DNA of 64,000 nt from contig JAFREQ010000035.1 in the NCBI GenBank assembly GCA_025331565.1, positions 310,001-374,000 of the forward strand. Reading direction: 5' to 3'. The notes under the pieces are model-generated. The model did no database searches and was not told the DNA's origin. It worked only from the letters and a program-made list of their open reading frames with translations. The first letter of the stretch is position 1. Each line of letters opens with the position of its first letter. This DNA comes from Holacanthus passer. Its lineage: Eukaryota > Chordata > Actinopteri > Pomacanthidae. Position numbers and translations under genes: made by a program. Shown in pieces: positions 61,401-64,000 of the stretch.

Positions 61401-64000
61401 TCAATATCACAAGCTGTGAAGCATCACTATGGCTGAATTAATAATATGGTTTCTTTGTAAAATAATGCATGAAGCTGTGCAGAAAAGAAGTAATGGTCAC
61501 ATATAGGTGAGAAGCAGGCCCCACTGAATCACCCCACCTCATTAGAAATCATGCATAATGCATCTTAGATGGGGTTACAGAACTATTTTTTTTCTTTATT
61601 TTGTGTGTGTGTGTGTTCATGTGACTGTGATTGTTTTGTATGGTGTTTTTCTCTGACCTGGAACATGCTCTTGAGAGGTACAGCAGCGATATATTCAGCG
61701 TTGCCCCGCGGCCTTGAACCTAATTGGTCTCAGAGCTGGTGTCACTTGAAAAATTTTAGTGTAATTTACACTGGCTAACTGCTCCCACAAAAGGGCTTTG
61801 GGGGAGCGGACGGAGGGACACACTCCCCCCCGTTTCGTCACTGTTAGTATTTGCCTTTGATTTAGTTTGCCACCTTCTGACCTCTCATTTCCCAGTGGCA
61901 CATTTTGATCAATATGTAAGACAAATGTTGATAACCTTGGCTTGACCTCCTCTGATCCTGCCGGGTGGACATAACTGTGCAATAGTGTGTGTTGGGTTAA
62001 TGGAGGAGCATGTTGATATATCGGAAAGTGTATTTTATTCGATGCTGGCTTTTCTTCTTTATGGTGCACGACATGAAGAGACACACTCCACTACGGCAAT
62101 TGTGTAACGTTCCCAGTGACCATTGAAGTGGAAATGTTTGTATCCCACTGTCCTCAAGTTAATGTCACAACAAATACATATTGGCCTCCTCTTAAAAGTG
62201 TATTCCAATTTTCCATATTTGATACACACACATAATTATATTGGTAGAAAAAAAATTGGCACTAACATGTTTTAGAGATGGTTTCTGCTGTTAGATCTTT
62301 ATGACAGCACATAATTCAGTTTTATTTTACAGCAATAATGCAAATCAAATCTAATTTAATGTGACTGGGGTCAAGTTAAGTCATATTTTTCTGACCCCCA
62401 TGGTGACATTTGTCTCCCTGCAGTTGACCTCTACTAATGGTTAAGGGGCCGTGAGCAGCTCTGAGGGACCTGCTCCAACTCTGAGCCTTTCTAAATTGCA
62501 ATGGCAGGAATATTTGTTGTTGTTGCTGTTGTTTTTTGGCATCAAAAATAATTGAGCGAGACTGTGCAAATTCTGCACAGAAACGACCACGATTCAAACC
62601 TCTCCTGTGCTGTGAGATGACAATGGAAACCACGGAGCAAACCACTGAGGGACCATGGTGGTGATCAGAAAGACAGTGACATGTATGTCGTTCGCAATAA
62701 AATTTTAGTTACTCTAAATAAATGCATCTCTGTCCAAAGATAGAAATACAGAAAAGTTATAACTTGTCCCAGCCCTTCCCTTATACATTACTTAGGAACA
62801 GGTTTTCTGATTGTAAAGAGTAGTGTAATAGATTACAATTTTTGGGTTTAGCTTGTTCACTGTTGTGCTGGGAGCTGGATGAAAGGGTATAATGACGGGT
62901 GTAATGAACCGGGACATTTCAGTACCAAACGTATTAGGTGTCTTCTAAAAGACAAAATGGCTACAAGTGCTATAAGTAATGTGTAATCAATAATTAGTCT
63001 GTACTGAGTACTGAGTATTTAAGCCCAACTAAACATGCACTACCTTCATTAAGAATCTTTGACTCATGTTAAAAGATGAATGTTTTTGCACTTCAGAGCT
63101 TTTCCATTTTCAAATCATTTTATTTATCGCCTTGTTTCATTTCACCTTTGCTCATGAAATACGAAAGCAGAGAAAAATAATGCCCTTGCACAATGCAGCA
63201 TCCACTGGCCTGTAAAACAGCGCTGACAGTGACAATATGTCGCTGAAATTAAGAAAGCCTTGTCAAGACTTGTCAGGTCGTGCATCTGTTTTAGCGTAGA
63301 TTTCAGAGGTGATGATTATACTCTGATGATGCACAGCTGCGGGCTATTATCATCATCATCATCCCACCAATGCAGAGGAATCCCTAACCCAACAGAGAGA
63401 CACTAAAAAGAAAGAATCATCCCAGGCATCCGCAGAGTGGAGACATTTAGGATTCATTTCATCATAAGATCACAAGCCGTCATATGAATACAGCTCTATA
63501 GCCAAGTACATGGGGGGTAAGATCTGAGCGAGCTGCGGGCTGGCAGAGCGCGAGAGAGGAAGGACCTCAGAGAGCAGAGAAGAAAGCGAGAAAGTGAAAG
63601 GTGATGGAGAGAGTGAGAGGTGGAGGCCACCCGCTGGGCTGACAGCGGAGAAGTGGTCAGTATAATCAGTTATTGACCTTTTAGAATTAAATCATTCCCG
63701 CGTCACCTCGGCTTTGAGTGGTCTGAGAACGTTGTCCTCACCAGGAAAGGTAGAGACCATCTGTCCAAGCAGCTTATTACAGACATATTTTGGTTTATTG
63801 TTAGTGGCAACCTTTCGTAATTATAGGAGGAGCAAAGGTCAACAAATTCCTCACAGGCAGGAGGTCGGGGTGGTCAAACACATGACCTTTACCCGGGAGA
63901 CAACTGAGTGAAACCACAAGTCAGTGTTGACTTATTTGATTTTCCTGTAATCAAGTATTATATGTGTTACAGTTAGTTTAATAAAAGTATAATACAAGGA
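58485..64000. other. non-coding stretch to the right edge
   Basis: AT-rich sequence with a GT repeat near 61.60 kb, an ATC repeat at 63.35 kb and a purine-rich tract at 63.54-63.62 kb. The longest frame, 129 codons at 61695-62084 on the minus strand, has no recognisable domain. No first exon for the minus-strand gene was recognised here. Confidence 0.4.
63346..63363. repeat. (ATC)n microsatellite
   Basis: ATT followed by five ATC trinucleotides. Confidence 0.85.

Noticed and set aside
1..64000. CRISPR arrays, phage, operons or defence-system genes
   Set aside because: No regularly spaced repeats, no dense open frames and no ribosome-binding-site pattern; the sequence is clearly vertebrate nuclear DNA.

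Overview
The window is nuclear DNA of a ray-finned fish, probably a percomorph teleost. The evidence is the interrupted gene with canonical GT-AG introns, the dense (GT)n/(GA)n microsatellites, the AT-rich intergenic or intronic background, and several interspersed repeat families that I recognise from teleost genomes. There are no operons, CRISPR arrays, rRNA or tRNA genes that I can support. Most ATG-to-stop frames in this window are chance or low-complexity frames.

One protein-coding gene is visible, on the minus strand. Positions 6455-6934 hold a complete 160-codon exon encoding the transmembrane segment and membrane-proximal stalk of a FIBCD1-like type II membrane protein (fibrinogen C domain containing 1, a chitin/acetyl-group receptor). 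An 84-bp exon candidate at 12819-12902 lies upstream in the gene, in phase, with a good donor and acceptor, and would encode part of the cytoplasmic tail. The later exons, including the fibrinogen-related domain, were not found to the left and probably lie beyond position 1. A separate first exon, if there is one, was not identified to the right.

The remaining ~50 kb is non-coding. It carries fossil mobile DNA: a decayed hAT transposase fragment (33.3-33.8 kb, minus), a decayed Tc1-like transposon (47.8-48.8 kb, plus), a non-LTR retrotransposon reverse transcriptase fragment (48.9-49.3 kb, minus), a 278-bp hAT-type MITE with an 8-bp target duplication (12.3 kb), a 429-bp deletion derivative of a TA-flanked transposon (16.65-17.08 kb), a foldback repeat (58.3 kb), and several fish interspersed repeats (5.3, 18.5, 23.9, 41.5, 45.1 and 54.8-55.7 kb). 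A CpG-dense patch with a TATA-like box at 39.3-39.7 kb is the best promoter candidate, and a weaker CpG-rich patch lies at 25.8-26.2 kb.

I see no previously undescribed multi-gene system. The most useful observations are the gene model with its unusual separate N-terminal exon, a CA repeat immediately inside an intron next to a 5' splice site, and the transposon fossils that ATG-to-stop ORF calling hides because frameshifts, stops or antisense frames obscure them.
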